Source: Sphaerotilus hippei
GTDB lineage: Bacteria > Pseudomonadota > Gammaproteobacteria > Burkholderiales > Burkholderiaceae_C
Direction: 5' to 3'
Length of the DNA: 64,000 nucleotides
Assembly: GCF_003201595.1 (NCBI RefSeq)
Contig: NZ_QJJS01000020.1
Coordinates: 18,316 to 82,315 of the forward strand
Shown here one piece after another: positions 1 to 8,918 of the stretch (the stretch's first letter is position 1; every line of letters begins with the position of its first letter). The notes below the pieces were generated by a model, which had not been told where the DNA came from, did no database searches, and was given only the letters and a program-made list of their open reading frames with translations. A program made the position numbers and the translations under genes.

Positions 1-783
1 CAGGCCGCGCTGGGCATCCTGCTGCGCGGCTTCCTGCCCGCCCTCGTGCTGATCGTGCTCTTCCTGGCCGTGGCCTGGCGCCATGGCCGCCTCTACTGCG
101 GCTGGCTGTGCCCGCACTTCACGCTGGTGGAGACGCTCGACGCCGTGCTGCAGCGGGCCTGCGGCAAGCTCAGCCTGTGGGACCGCCACCGCACCGAGCG
201 GGCCGGCCAGCCGGCCCGCGCCCGCTGGTGGCCGGTGTTCGGCCTGCTGTGCGCGGGCTTCGGTTTCCTGTGGGCGATCACGCTGCTGAGCTACCTGCTG
301 CCGCCCGCGCAGATCTGGGGCCACCTGATCCACGGCAGGCTGACACCCAATCAAGCCCGTTTCCTCGTCATCGGCAGCGCCGTGTTCGCGGCCGAATTCG
401 CCTTCGCGCGCCACCTGTTCTGCCGCTTCGGCTGTGCGGTCGGGCTGTTCCAGAGCCTGGTGTGGATGGCCAACCCGAAGGGCATGGTCGTGGCCTTCGA
501 CCGCGAGCGCGCCCGCGACTGCCGCGGCTGCGGCACCGCCGCACACCAGCAGGGCAGCGCCTGCGACAAGGGCTGCCCGATGCGGCTGCACCCGCGCCAC
601 ATCAAGCGCGAGATGTTCTCCTGCGTGCAGTGTGGTCGATGCCTGGACTCGTGCGACGAATCGACGCACCATCGTTCGATTCAACCCCTGCTGGAGTGGA
701 AGGTCGGCGCCGATGCGGTGCGCGAGACGCTGCGCCAGCGCAAGGCCGAACTGGCCCGTGGACACCAGGAAGAGGTGCACTGA
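1..783 (+). CDS. NapH/CcoG-like membrane polyferredoxin, 5' partial
   Basis: The reading frame is open to base 1, so the N-terminus is outside the window; 260 residues are visible. The visible part has membrane segments and paired cysteine motifs: LYCGWLCP and HLFCRFGC near membrane helices, then CRGCG, SACDKGC and CVQCGRCLDSC, which look like [4Fe-4S] ligands. This is the layout of the NapH/NosR/CcoG polyferredoxin group, which passes electrons from the quinone pool or assists metalloenzyme maturation. Its stop codon overlaps the start of norD (TGATG), so the two are translationally coupled. An electron-transfer or maturation role for nitric oxide reductase is inferred from this context. It is not clearly napH, because a bona fide napH lies at 13.0-13.9 kb. 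Confidence 0.8.
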   Translation, partial: QAALGILLRGFLPALVLIVLFLAVAWRHGRLYCGWLCPHFTLVETLDAVLQRACGKLSLWDRHRTERAGQPARARWWPVFGLLCAGFGFLWAITLLSYLLPPAQIWGHLIHGRLTPNQARFLVIGSAVFAAEFAFARHLFCRFGCAVGLFQSLVWMANPKGMVVAFDRERARDCRGCGTAAHQQGSACDKGCPMRLHPRHIKREMFSCVQCGRCLDSCDESTHHRSIQPLLEWKVGADAVRETLRQRKAELARGHQEEVH

Positions 784-2615
784 TGGAAGAATGGGTCGGG
801 CGGCAATGGCACCGCTTCATCAGCCAGGCGGCGGACCGCCGGCATGCGCAGGCCGAGGTGCGGCTGGCCGACATGCAGCAGGCCCTCACGATGCTGTTCC
901 GCGCCGGCGGGGGCGCGCCCGCCGTGCGGCTGGCCCCGGCGGCGGCCCGGCGCACCGGCGGGCCGCGCGGCTGGCTGCAGCGGGTGGCCGGCAGCGACAC
1001 GCACGCGGCCGTCGCCCGCCTGGAGCCCGAGGCGCTGTCGCTGCCGCCGGGCATCGCGGTGTTCGGGCAGCGGCCGCTCAACCGCGCGCTCTACCTCTGG
1101 CTGGCCGCGCTGGCCGCGGGGCTGCAGCGCCGTGGCGACTGGCTGGGCGACAACCTGCGCGCGACCGCCTGGGCGCTGGAGCAGTTCCCCGGCCTGCAGG
1201 ATCAGCACCAGCGGCTGGTGCAGGCTCAGCTTGCGCTGCGGCCCGACCCCGCGGGCATGAAGGGCGCGGCCGCCGAAGCCGAGGCGATGGTGCAGCGGGC
1301 GCTGCGCGGCGCGCCGCCGTCCGGCCCCGCCGGCCTGCAGCCGACCGACGTCGCGCCGGTCTGGCTCTGGCTGGACACGACCGGCTCCGACCTGCCGGCC
1401 CTGGCCCGACCCGCCGCGGGCGAGGACCGGCCGGACGAGGCCGCCGGGGCCCGCCCGGTGACCGAGGACAGCCGCCGCCGCCAGGCCCGGGCGGTGGAGG
1501 ACGGCCGCGGCAAGGCGCCGCTGATGATGTTCTTCCGCGCCGAGTCCATCCTGTCCTGGGGCGAGTTCGTGCAGGTCGACCGGGCCAGCGACGACGAGCC
1601 CGACGGCAACGCGCTGGCGGCGGCCGACGACATGGACGAGCTGGCCATCGCCCCCGACGGCCAGCACGCCGCCTCGCGGGTGAAGTTCGACCTCGACCTG
1701 CCCAGCGCCGCCGCCGACGACCGGCCGCTGGGCCCGGGCCTGCAGCTGCCCGAGTGGGACTTCCGGCAGGCTCGCCTGCTGCCCGGGCACTGCGCGCTGC
1801 AGACCCTGGTCAGCACGCCCCCGCCCTACAGCCCGGCGCCGGCCCTGCGGGGCATCGCCCGGCGCGTGCGCCGCCGCATGGAGGTGCTGCGGGCCGCGCC
1901 CGGTCGCTCGCGCGGCCAGACCGAAGGCGACGAGATCGACCTCGACGCCTGGGTGCGCCACCGGGTGGACGCCGCCAGCGCGCCGATGGACGAGTCCCCC
2001 GCGGTGTTCGTGCGCCGGGTGCGCAGCGAGCGCAGCCTGGCCACGCTGCTGCTGGCCGACCTGTCGCTGTCCACCGACGCCTACGCCACCCAGACCGCCC
2101 GGGTGATCGACGTGATCCGCGACGCCCTCTTCGTGTTCGGCGAGGCGCTGAGCGCCAGCGCCGACCCTTTCGAGATGCTGGGCTTCAGCTCGGTGCGGCG
2201 CCAGAACGTGCGCATCCAGCACCTCAAGGGTTTCGACGAGGCCTGGGACCGCCCGGCGCGCGACCGCGTCGGCGCCATCAAGCCGGGTTATTACACCCGC
2301 ATGGGCGCGGCCATCCGCCTGGCCACGCTGCGCCTGCAGGCCCGGCCCGAGCGCCAGCGCCTGCTGCTGCTGCTGACCGACGGCAAGCCCAACGACCTCG
2401 ATGTCTACGAGGGCCGCTACGGCCTCGAGGACACCCGGCATGCGGTGCAGGCCGCCCGGCTCGCCGGATTGACACCGTTCTGCGTCACCATCGACGAGCA
2501 GGCCCACGACTACCTGCCGATGCTGTTCGGCCAGCAGGGTTATGCCCGGGTGCACCGGCCGCAGGATCTGGTGCAGCGGCTCGCGGCCGTGCATGCCCAG
2601 CTGACCCGGCACTGA
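783..2615 (+). CDS. norD: NorD, nitric oxide reductase activation protein
   Basis: A 610-residue protein with a C-terminal von Willebrand factor A domain. A MIDAS-like DLSLSTD sits near residue 426, followed by LLLLLTDGKPND. The N-terminal half is Ala/Arg-rich and ends with an acidic linker. NorD proteins of about 600 residues work with the MoxR-type ATPase NorQ to assemble active cytochrome c nitric oxide reductase (NorCB). No norQ, norB or norC is visible; they may lie left of the window. The ATG start overlaps the stop of the preceding polyferredoxin. The next gene is a Dnr-type regulator, the usual neighbourhood for nor genes. Confidence 0.9.
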   Translation: MEEWVGRQWHRFISQAADRRHAQAEVRLADMQQALTMLFRAGGGAPAVRLAPAAARRTGGPRGWLQRVAGSDTHAAVARLEPEALSLPPGIAVFGQRPLNRALYLWLAALAAGLQRRGDWLGDNLRATAWALEQFPGLQDQHQRLVQAQLALRPDPAGMKGAAAEAEAMVQRALRGAPPSGPAGLQPTDVAPVWLWLDTTGSDLPALARPAAGEDRPDEAAGARPVTEDSRRRQARAVEDGRGKAPLMMFFRAESILSWGEFVQVDRASDDEPDGNALAAADDMDELAIAPDGQHAASRVKFDLDLPSAAADDRPLGPGLQLPEWDFRQARLLPGHCALQTLVSTPPPYSPAPALRGIARRVRRRMEVLRAAPGRSRGQTEGDEIDLDAWVRHRVDAASAPMDESPAVFVRRVRSERSLATLLLADLSLSTDAYATQTARVIDVIRDALFVFGEALSASADPFEMLGFSSVRRQNVRIQHLKGFDEAWDRPARDRVGAIKPGYYTRMGAAIRLATLRLQARPERQRLLLLLTDGKPNDLDVYEGRYGLEDTRHAVQAARLAGLTPFCVTIDEQAHDYLPMLFGQQGYARVHRPQDLVQRLAAVHAQLTRH

Positions 2616-2633
2616 GGAGCCCGGATGCAGACA

Positions 2634-2647
2634 TTGACTTCGGTCAA
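2634..2647. promoter_or_regulatory. FNR/DNR-type box upstream of dnr
   Basis: TTGACTTCGGTCAA is a perfect 5+4+5 dyad of the FNR/DNR/NNR class. It lies between the norD stop and the dnr start, with its centre about 75 bp before the dnr ATG. Autoregulation by Dnr or control by FNR is the natural inference. Confidence 0.75.
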
Positions 2648-2715
2648 GTCCGGTGGCGGCGACCCTGCCCACAATCGCCGCTCTCGACCCTTCCGGTCGG
2701 GTCGAGGAGACACCC

Positions 2716-3480
2716 ATGGACGCCAGAAGCTTTGATCTGCCCCGCTACCTGGCGGTCTTGCCGCTGTTCCAGGAGATGACCCCGCCGGAGCTGCAGCGCC
2801 TGGCCCAGGGCTGCCGGCTGCGCCGCCTGTCGCGGGGCGACGACATCTTCCGGGTCGGCGAGGTCTGCGACGAGTTCCATGTCACGGTGGTCGGCCAGGT
2901 CAAGCTGTTCGGGCTCTCGCCGAGCGGACAGGAGAAGGTCATCGAGCTGATCGGCCCGGGCAACAGCTTCGCCGAGGCGCTGATGTTCACCGACAAGCCT
3001 TATTTCATCAACGCCCAGGCGCTGACGGACACGCTGCTGCTGTCGGTGGGCAAGTCGGCCGTGCTGGGCGAGATCGAGCGGGACTCCCGCTTTGCGCTGC
3101 GCATGCTGGCCGGCATCTCGCGCCGGCTGCACGGCCTGGTGCACGACGTGCAGGCCTACGCGCTGCACAGCGGCATGCAGCGGGTCATCGGCTACCTGCT
3201 GCGTGACCTGCCCGAGGAGGCCGACGACGAAATCGAGCTGCCGGGCAGCGGCAGCGGCGGTTGCGCGCCGCTGTGCCGCGGCGACACGCGCAAGCCCCCG
3301 CGCGAGCTGCGCGTCTCGCTGCCGGTGAGCAAGGCCACGATCGCCTCGCGGCTGTCGCTGACGCCGGAATACTTCTCGCGCGTGCTGCACGAGCTGGAGA
3401 GCGCCGGGCTGATCTGCATCGACAAGCGCGACATCCGCATCCCCGACCCGGCCCGCCTGGCGAGCCACCCGCTGCAGTGA
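2716..3480 (+). CDS. dnr: Dnr-type Crp/Fnr transcriptional regulator
   Basis: A 254-residue Crp/Fnr family protein. The cyclic-nucleotide-like beta-barrel spans roughly residues 15-130, a dimerisation helix follows, and a C-terminal winged helix contains SKATIASRLSLTPEYFSRVLHEL, split here as SKATIASRLSLT and PEYFSRVLHEL. The N-terminal cysteine cluster of oxygen-sensing FNR is absent, which fits the Dnr/NNR class that senses NO in denitrifiers. The ATG is preceded by GAGGAGA. The gene follows norD and is eight bases before ccmA. Likely targets are the FNR-like boxes before dnr, napD and nirS/nirE. A cysteine-containing insert (GCAPLCRG) sits just before the DNA-binding domain. Confidence 0.87.
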   Translation: MDARSFDLPRYLAVLPLFQEMTPPELQRLAQGCRLRRLSRGDDIFRVGEVCDEFHVTVVGQVKLFGLSPSGQEKVIELIGPGNSFAEALMFTDKPYFINAQALTDTLLLSVGKSAVLGEIERDSRFALRMLAGISRRLHGLVHDVQAYALHSGMQRVIGYLLRDLPEEADDEIELPGSGSGGCAPLCRGDTRKPPRELRVSLPVSKATIASRLSLTPEYFSRVLHELESAGLICIDKRDIRIPDPARLASHPLQ

Positions 3481-3488
3481 GCCCCGAC

Positions 3489-4124
3489 ATGAGTGCCACC
3501 AGCCCGCTGCTCGGCACCTGCCAGGCCGTCGGCGAGCGCCAGGGCGTGCGGCTGTGGGGTCCGCTGGACCTGACGCTCGGCCGGGGCCGGGCGGTGCATG
3601 TGCAGGGCGCCAACGGCAGCGGCAAGACCACGCTGCTGCGCACGCTGGCCGGCCTGCGTCGTCCGGCGGCCGGCCGGATCGTGCACGGCGGGCCGACCTG
3701 GTTCATCGGCCACGCCACGCCGCTGGCCGACGAGCTGGACGCCCGCAGCAATCTGCGCGACCTGCTGGACCTGCACCAGGCCGAGGTCGATGCGGCCCGC
3801 ATCGACGCCTGGCTGACCCGCCAGGGCCTGCCGGCCCGGCGGGCGGTGCGGCAGCTGTCGGCCGGCCAGCGGCGCCGCATCACGCTGGCCCCGCTGTGGC
3901 TGGCGCCGCGCCCGCTGTGGCTGCTCGACGAGCCGTTCGACGCGCTGGACCAGTCCACCTGCGAGGCGCTGGCGCGCTGGAGCGCGGCCCACCTGGCGGG
4001 CGGCGGCGCGATCGTGCTCAGCTCGCACCAGAGCCTGCCGGCCGGTTTTCCACGCTGCGACGTGCTGCGCCTCGGCGCGGCGGCGCCCGCGACCCGGCCC
4101 GCCGGGCAGGAGCTCACGCCGTGA
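3489..4124 (+). CDS. ccmA: CcmA, heme exporter ATPase
   Basis: The 211-residue ABC ATPase of the cytochrome c maturation (system I) release complex. Walker A GANGSGKT is at residues 40-47, the signature LSAGQ at 123-127, and Walker B LWLLDEP at 143-149. It powers CcmBCD-dependent release of holo-CcmE. It is the first gene of an uninterrupted ccmABCDEFGHI operon and starts eight bases after dnr. The last bases overlap ccmB. Confidence 0.95.
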   Translation: MSATSPLLGTCQAVGERQGVRLWGPLDLTLGRGRAVHVQGANGSGKTTLLRTLAGLRRPAAGRIVHGGPTWFIGHATPLADELDARSNLRDLLDLHQAEVDAARIDAWLTRQGLPARRAVRQLSAGQRRRITLAPLWLAPRPLWLLDEPFDALDQSTCEALARWSAAHLAGGGAIVLSSHQSLPAGFPRCDVLRLGAAAPATRPAGQELTP

Positions 4125-4864
4125 CCCTGGCCGCGCACCCTCCGACCCCGGCGGCAGCCGACACCCCGCGGACAGGCGGCTGGTCGCGGCCGCTGCAGGC
4201 GGTCGTGCGGCGCGAGTGGCGCCAGGCGCTGCGCCGGCCGGGCGAGATGCTCTGGCATGCGGGCTTCTTCGTGATGGTCGCCGGGCTGTTCCCGCTGTCG
4301 CTGCGGCCCGACCCGGCCACGCTGCAACTGCTGGGCCCCGGCGTGCTGTGGGTCGCCGCCTGGCTGGCGGTGCTGCTGGCCACCGGCCGGCTGTTCCACG
4401 ACGACCTGCGCAGCGGCTGGCTGGACCAGTGCGTGCTGGCCTGCCGCTCGGCCGGCCTGCCGCCGGCCCTGCTGGTGGCCGCGCGCATGGCGGTGCAGTG
4501 GCTGCTCGCCGCCGGGCCGGTGCTGCTGGCCGCCCCGGTGGTGGCGCTGCAGTTCGGCCTGAACGCGGCGGCCCTGGGCGTGCTGCTGCTGTCGCTGGCC
4601 CTGGGCACCGCCGTGCTGGTGCAGATCGCCACGGTGGCCGCGGCCCTGTCCGCCGGCCTGCGCAGCGCCGCGCTGCTGACGCTGCTGATGGTGCTGCCGC
4701 TGGCCGCCCCGGCGCTGGTCTTCGGCACGATGGCCGTGCATGCGGCCCAGGCCGGCGCATCGGCCGGGGCCGAGCTGTCGCTGCTGGGCGCGATGCTGGC
4801 CCTGGCGAGCCTGGCCTGCCCGGTGCTGGGCGCCGTCGCGCTGCAGGCCGCGACCGAAGCCTGA
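4121..4864 (+). CDS. ccmB: CcmB, heme exporter membrane subunit
   Basis: A 247-residue integral membrane protein with about six hydrophobic segments, partner of CcmA and CcmC. The GTG start overlaps the ccmA stop by four bases and is supported by AGGAG eight bases upstream. The first 35 residues are a Pro/Ala-rich cytoplasmic leader that is longer than in many CcmB proteins. The family match rests on size, topology and position between ccmA and ccmC. Confidence 0.93.
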   Translation: MTLAAHPPTPAAADTPRTGGWSRPLQAVVRREWRQALRRPGEMLWHAGFFVMVAGLFPLSLRPDPATLQLLGPGVLWVAAWLAVLLATGRLFHDDLRSGWLDQCVLACRSAGLPPALLVAARMAVQWLLAAGPVLLAAPVVALQFGLNAAALGVLLLSLALGTAVLVQIATVAAALSAGLRSAALLTLLMVLPLAAPALVFGTMAVHAAQAGASAGAELSLLGAMLALASLACPVLGAVALQAATEA

Positions 4865-4945
4865 ACCCGCCGCCCGTTCAACCCGACCCTTTCCCCTGCT
4901 GGCCGCGCCACCCGATCCGGGCCCGGCACGACCCCGGAGCACACG

Positions 4946-5725
4946 ATGGACTCGAGACTGATCTTCTACTTCGCCAGCCCGATGCGCCTGCATGCGCTGG
5001 CCGCGCGGCTGGTGGCGCCGCTGCGCTGGCTGGCCCTGGCGCTGCTGCTGCCCGGCCTGTGGCTGGCCCTGGTGGTCACGCCGGCCGACGCGGTGCAGGG
5101 CGAAGGCTATCGCCTGCTCTACCTGCATGTGCCCGCGGCGTGGATGAGCATGCTCGTCTACGCGCTGATGGCGCTGTGGGGTTTCGTCGGCCTGGTCTGG
5201 CGCACCCGCAGCTCCTTCATGATGGCCCATGCGCTGGCCCCCACCGGCGCGCTGTTCGCGGCGCTGAGCCTGGTCACCGGCGCGCTGTGGGGCCAGCCGA
5301 TGTGGGGCACCTGGTGGGTCTGGGATGCCCGGCTGACCTCGTCGCTGCTGCTGTTCTTCCTCTACCTGGGCTACCTGGCGCTGCTGGGGGCCAACGACGA
5401 CCCGGCCCGTGCCGACCGCTCCTGCGCGGTGCTCGCGCTGCTGGGCGCGCTGAACCTGCCGGTGATCTATTTTTCGGTGCGCTGGTGGAACACGCTGCAC
5501 CAGGGCGCCAGCCTCGCCCCCGGCAAGGCCAGCATGGCCCCGACGATGCTGGCCGCGCTGCTGCTGATGATCGGTGCCGCCTGGGCCTACACCGCCGCCA
5601 CCGCGCTGCGCCGGGTGCAGCTGGTGATCGCCGAGCGCGAGGCCCACGCCCGCTGGCTGCAGACGCTCGGCGCCGCCGGACACCCTGCCCCGCAGACCCT
5701 GAACCTGGAGGCTGTCCATGCCTGA
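4946..5725 (+). CDS. ccmC: CcmC, heme-handling membrane protein
   Basis: A 259-residue, six-helix protein that loads heme onto CcmE. The periplasmic tryptophan-rich motif WWVWD is at residues 123-127. A conserved histidine stands in YLHVPAAWM at residue 61, and a second lies in WWNTLHQG. An 81-bp gap separates it from ccmB. Its end overlaps the start of ccmD. Confidence 0.95.
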   Translation: MDSRLIFYFASPMRLHALAARLVAPLRWLALALLLPGLWLALVVTPADAVQGEGYRLLYLHVPAAWMSMLVYALMALWGFVGLVWRTRSSFMMAHALAPTGALFAALSLVTGALWGQPMWGTWWVWDARLTSSLLLFFLYLGYLALLGANDDPARADRSCAVLALLGALNLPVIYFSVRWWNTLHQGASLAPGKASMAPTMLAALLLMIGAAWAYTAATALRRVQLVIAEREAHARWLQTLGAAGHPAPQTLNLEAVHA

Positions 5726-5894
5726 CCTGATGACCCCCTGGTGGCCGGACCTGGCCACCTTCCTGCGCATGGGCCGTCATGGCCCCTACGTCTGGTCGGC
5801 GCTGGCCGTCTGCGCGCTCGCGCTGGCCGCCGAAGGCTGGTCGCTGCGCCAGCGGGCCCGGCGCCTGCACCAGCTCGAACGGGAGCAGCGATGA
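5718..5894 (+). CDS. ccmD: CcmD, small heme-export accessory protein
   Basis: A 58-residue single-helix protein with the typical CcmD pattern: a short N-terminus containing FLRMGRHGPYVW, one membrane helix, and a basic C-terminal tail rich in Arg and Gln. CcmD stabilises the CcmABC-CcmE complex. It overlaps ccmC by eight bases at its start and ccmE by four bases at its end (ATGA), which confirms the frame. Confidence 0.9.
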   Translation: MPDLMTPWWPDLATFLRMGRHGPYVWSALAVCALALAAEGWSLRQRARRLHQLEREQR

Positions 5895-6322
5895 GCGCGC
5901 GCCAACGCCGTTTCCTGCTGGTGGCCGGCGCGCTCGCGCTGGTGGCCGTGGCCGCCGCGCTGGTGATGAACGCCTTCCGCAGCAACCTGGTCTTCTTCGT
6001 CACGCCCACGCAGGTGGTCACGGGCGAGGTCGCCCGGCGCGAGGCGCTGCGGGTGGGCGGACTGGTGCAGGTCGGCTCGATCGAGCGCAGCACCGACAGC
6101 CTGCAGGTGCGCTTCACGCTGACCGACAACAGCCACACCGTGCCGGTGGTCTACACCGGCGTGCTGCCCGACCTGTTCTCCGCCGGCAAGGGCGCGATCG
6201 CGCAGGGCCGGCTCGACGCCAGCGGCACGCTGCAGGCCAGCGAGGTGCTGGCCAAGCACGACGAGAACTACATGCCCCCCGAGGTGCACCAGGCGCTGAA
6301 GCAGGCGCAGGCGCGGCCATGA
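5891..6322 (+). CDS. ccmE: CcmE, periplasmic heme chaperone
   Basis: A 143-residue protein with an N-terminal membrane anchor (residues 8-27) and an OB-fold periplasmic domain. The heme-binding histidine is H123 in LAKHDENYMPPE, which matches the HxxxY motif of proteobacterial CcmE. It accepts heme covalently from CcmC and delivers it to CcmF/H. It overlaps both neighbours by four bases. Confidence 0.96.
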   Translation: MSARQRRFLLVAGALALVAVAAALVMNAFRSNLVFFVTPTQVVTGEVARREALRVGGLVQVGSIERSTDSLQVRFTLTDNSHTVPVVYTGVLPDLFSAGKGAIAQGRLDASGTLQASEVLAKHDENYMPPEVHQALKQAQARP

Positions 6323-8349
6323 CCGGCGAACTCGGACACCTGCTGCTGATCCTGGCGCTGGTCGCCGCCGCGGTGCAGGCCCTCGCCGGGCTGGGCCGCC
6401 GCGCCGCGCCGCGGCTGGCCGCGGTGGCGCTGGGCTGGCAGGCCGTCGGCCTGGGCGGGGCGATGGTCGCGCTGGCCCTGGCCTTCGTGCAGCACGACTT
6501 CTCGCTGAGCTACGTGGCCCAGCACAGCCACAGCACGCTGCCGCTGGCCTACTGCATCGCCGCGGTCTGGGGCGGCCACGAAGGCTCGATGCTGCTGTGG
6601 GCCCTGGTGCTGGTGCTGTGGAGCCTGGCCGCCGCGGCGCTGCTGCGCCGGGTCGGCGACGGCGGGCTCTACGCCACCCGGGTGCTGGGCGTGCTGGCCC
6701 TGGTGTCGATGGCCATGCTGGGCTTCATCCTCTTCACCTCCAACCCCTTCCTGCGCCTGCTGCCCGCCGCGGCCGAAGGCCAGAGCCTGAACCCGCTGCT
6801 GCAGGACCCCGGCCTGGTGCTGCACCCGCCGCTGCTCTACCTGGGCTACGTCGGCACCGCCGTGCCGTTCGCGATGACGCTGGCCACGCTGGCCTTCGGC
6901 GCGCCGGCGGACTGGGTGCGCCGCGCCCGACCCTTCACCGCGCTCGCGCTGGCCTTCCTGTCGGTGGGCATCGCGCTGGGCTCGTGGTGGGCCTACTACG
7001 AGCTGGGCTGGGGCGGCTGGTGGTTCTGGGATCCGGTCGAGAACGCCTCGCTGATGCCCTGGATGGCGCTGGCCGCGCTGCTGCACGTGCAGGCCGCCCG
7101 TGACCAGCGGGGCAGCTTCGCGCACTGGAGCGCGCTGCTGTCGCTGGGCGGCTTCGTGCTGGCCCTGCTGGGCACCTTCCTGGTCCGCTCCGGGGTGCTG
7201 ACCTCGGTGCACGCCTTCGCCTCCGACCCGCGGCGCGGCAGCGTGATGCTGGCGATGATCGCCGCCACGCTGCTGGGCAGCTTCGCGCTCTACGCCCGCC
7301 ATGCCGGCCGGCTGGAGGCGGCGCGGGAACGACAGGCCGAGAGCGCCCTGTCCCGCGACAAGGCCCTCGCGCTCAACAACCTGGTGCTGGTGGTGGCCTG
7401 CGCCAGCGTGCTGCTGGGCACGCTCTACCCGCTGGTGATGGACGCGCTCAGCCTGGGCAAGCTCAGCGTCGGCGCGCCCTACTTCGACGCGGTGATGGCC
7501 CCGCTGCTGCTGCCCGCGCTGGTCCTGCTGGTGCCTGCGGCCTGGCTGCGCTGGGGCTCGGACCAGCCGCAGGCGCTGCTGCAGCGCCTGCGCCCGACGC
7601 TGTGGGCGATGGCGCTGGGCGGCCTGCTGCTGCCGCCGGCCCTGCTGGCCGGCCAGGGCCGCATCGAGTGGGGCAGCCTGCTGGCGCTCTGGCTGGCCCT
7701 GGGCGTGGCCGCCAGCACCTTGCACCTGGCGCTGCAGCGGGCCCGGCGGGCGCCGCTGCGCCAGTTCGGCGCCGCGCCGGCCGGCATGGTCATCGCCCAC
7801 CTGGGCGTGGCGGTGTTCGTCGTCGGCGTGGCCATGGTCAAGGGCTACGGCATCGAGCGTGACGTGCGCATGGCGCCGGGCGAGAGCCACCTGCTCGACG
7901 GCTGTCCGCTGCGGCTGGAGGGGGTGTCGCCCGAACAGGGCCCCAACTACAGCGCGCTGGTGGGGCGCTTCGAGCGCCGCTGCCCGGGCGAGGCGCCGCT
8001 GCAACTGCGGGCCGAAAAACGCGCCTACGTCGGCTCGGCCATGCCGATGACCGAATCGGCCATCGACTGGGGCCTGAGCCGCGACCTGTACGTCGCGCTG
8101 GGCGAGCCGCTGGGCAGCGGCACCGCGGCGGCCTGGAGCGTGCGGGTGCAGGTCAAGCCCTTCATGCGCTGGGTCTGGCTGGGCGTGCTGCTGATGGCCG
8201 TCGGGGCCACGCTGGCCGGCGTCGCCCGCCGCCTGCGCCGCCGGGTGCCGGCCGTGTCGGCCCTCTCCCCCGTGCCCGCCGAAGCGGCCACGCCCCGCAA
8301 CATGCCCCGACCCCTGTCCCCCCTGCCCCAGGAGGCCCGTCCCTCATGA
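6319..8349 (+). CDS. ccmF: CcmF, cytochrome c heme lyase core subunit
   Basis: A 676-residue polytopic protein, normal length for CcmF. The tryptophan-rich heme-handling motif WGGWWFWDPVEN is at about residues 230-241, within a long series of membrane helices, and a large periplasmic segment lies before the last helix. CcmF ligates heme to apocytochromes together with CcmH/CcmI. ATG overlaps ccmE; the stop overlaps ccmG. Confidence 0.96.
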   Translation: MTGELGHLLLILALVAAAVQALAGLGRRAAPRLAAVALGWQAVGLGGAMVALALAFVQHDFSLSYVAQHSHSTLPLAYCIAAVWGGHEGSMLLWALVLVLWSLAAAALLRRVGDGGLYATRVLGVLALVSMAMLGFILFTSNPFLRLLPAAAEGQSLNPLLQDPGLVLHPPLLYLGYVGTAVPFAMTLATLAFGAPADWVRRARPFTALALAFLSVGIALGSWWAYYELGWGGWWFWDPVENASLMPWMALAALLHVQAARDQRGSFAHWSALLSLGGFVLALLGTFLVRSGVLTSVHAFASDPRRGSVMLAMIAATLLGSFALYARHAGRLEAARERQAESALSRDKALALNNLVLVVACASVLLGTLYPLVMDALSLGKLSVGAPYFDAVMAPLLLPALVLLVPAAWLRWGSDQPQALLQRLRPTLWAMALGGLLLPPALLAGQGRIEWGSLLALWLALGVAASTLHLALQRARRAPLRQFGAAPAGMVIAHLGVAVFVVGVAMVKGYGIERDVRMAPGESHLLDGCPLRLEGVSPEQGPNYSALVGRFERRCPGEAPLQLRAEKRAYVGSAMPMTESAIDWGLSRDLYVALGEPLGSGTAAAWSVRVQVKPFMRWVWLGVLLMAVGATLAGVARRLRRRVPAVSALSPVPAEAATPRNMPRPLSPLPQEARPS

Positions 8350-8918
8350 GCGCCACCCCGATCGACACGCCCGCCCGGCGCCCCCGCTGGGGCCTGTGGG
8401 CCACCGCCGCCGTGCTGGCGGCCCTGCTCGGCCTGCTGGCCGCGGGCATGACCCGCGACCCGCGCGAGCTGCCTTCGGTGCGCATCGGCAAACCCTGGCC
8501 GGCGATGGTGCTGCCGCAGCTCGACGACCCTGCGCCGCTGGATCCGGCGCAGTGGCGCGGCCAGGCCCGCATCGTCAACCTGTGGGCCTCGTGGTGCAGC
8601 AGCTGCCGCGAGGAACATCCGGCGCTGATGGCCCTGGCGGCCGAGCTGCGCGCCCAGGGCCGCGGCGGCCAGCTGATCGGCCTGAACTACAAGGACCGGA
8701 CGGCGGACGCGCAGGCCTTCCTGCAGCGCCTGGGCAACCCGTTCTCGACCAGCGTGGTCGACGCCGACGGCCGGCTGGGCATCGAGCTGGGGGTCTACGG
8801 CGCGCCGGAGACCTACGTGATCGACGCCCGGGGCCTGATCCTCTACCGCCATGTCGGCCCGCTGACGCCCGAGGTGATCCGCACCCAGCTGCTGCCCCGG
8901 CTGAAGGACGGCGCATGA
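8346..8918 (+). CDS. ccmG: CcmG/DsbE, membrane-anchored thioredoxin
   Basis: A 190-residue thioredoxin-fold protein anchored by a helix at residues 17-34. The redox motif is WCSSC (Cys84, Cys87), where many homologues have WCxPC or WCPTC; the cis-proline loop reads GAPETYVID. It keeps the CxxCH cysteines of apocytochromes reduced for heme ligation. It overlaps ccmF and ccmH by four bases each. Confidence 0.94.
   Translation: MSATPIDTPARRPRWGLWATAAVLAALLGLLAAGMTRDPRELPSVRIGKPWPAMVLPQLDDPAPLDPAQWRGQARIVNLWASWCSSCREEHPALMALAAELRAQGRGGQLIGLNYKDRTADAQAFLQRLGNPFSTSVVDADGRLGIELGVYGAPETYVIDARGLILYRHVGPLTPEVIRTQLLPRLKDGA

Noticed and set aside
681..2717. Long open frame antisense to norD
   Set aside because: High-GC shadow frame; the sense strand encodes a well-supported NorD.
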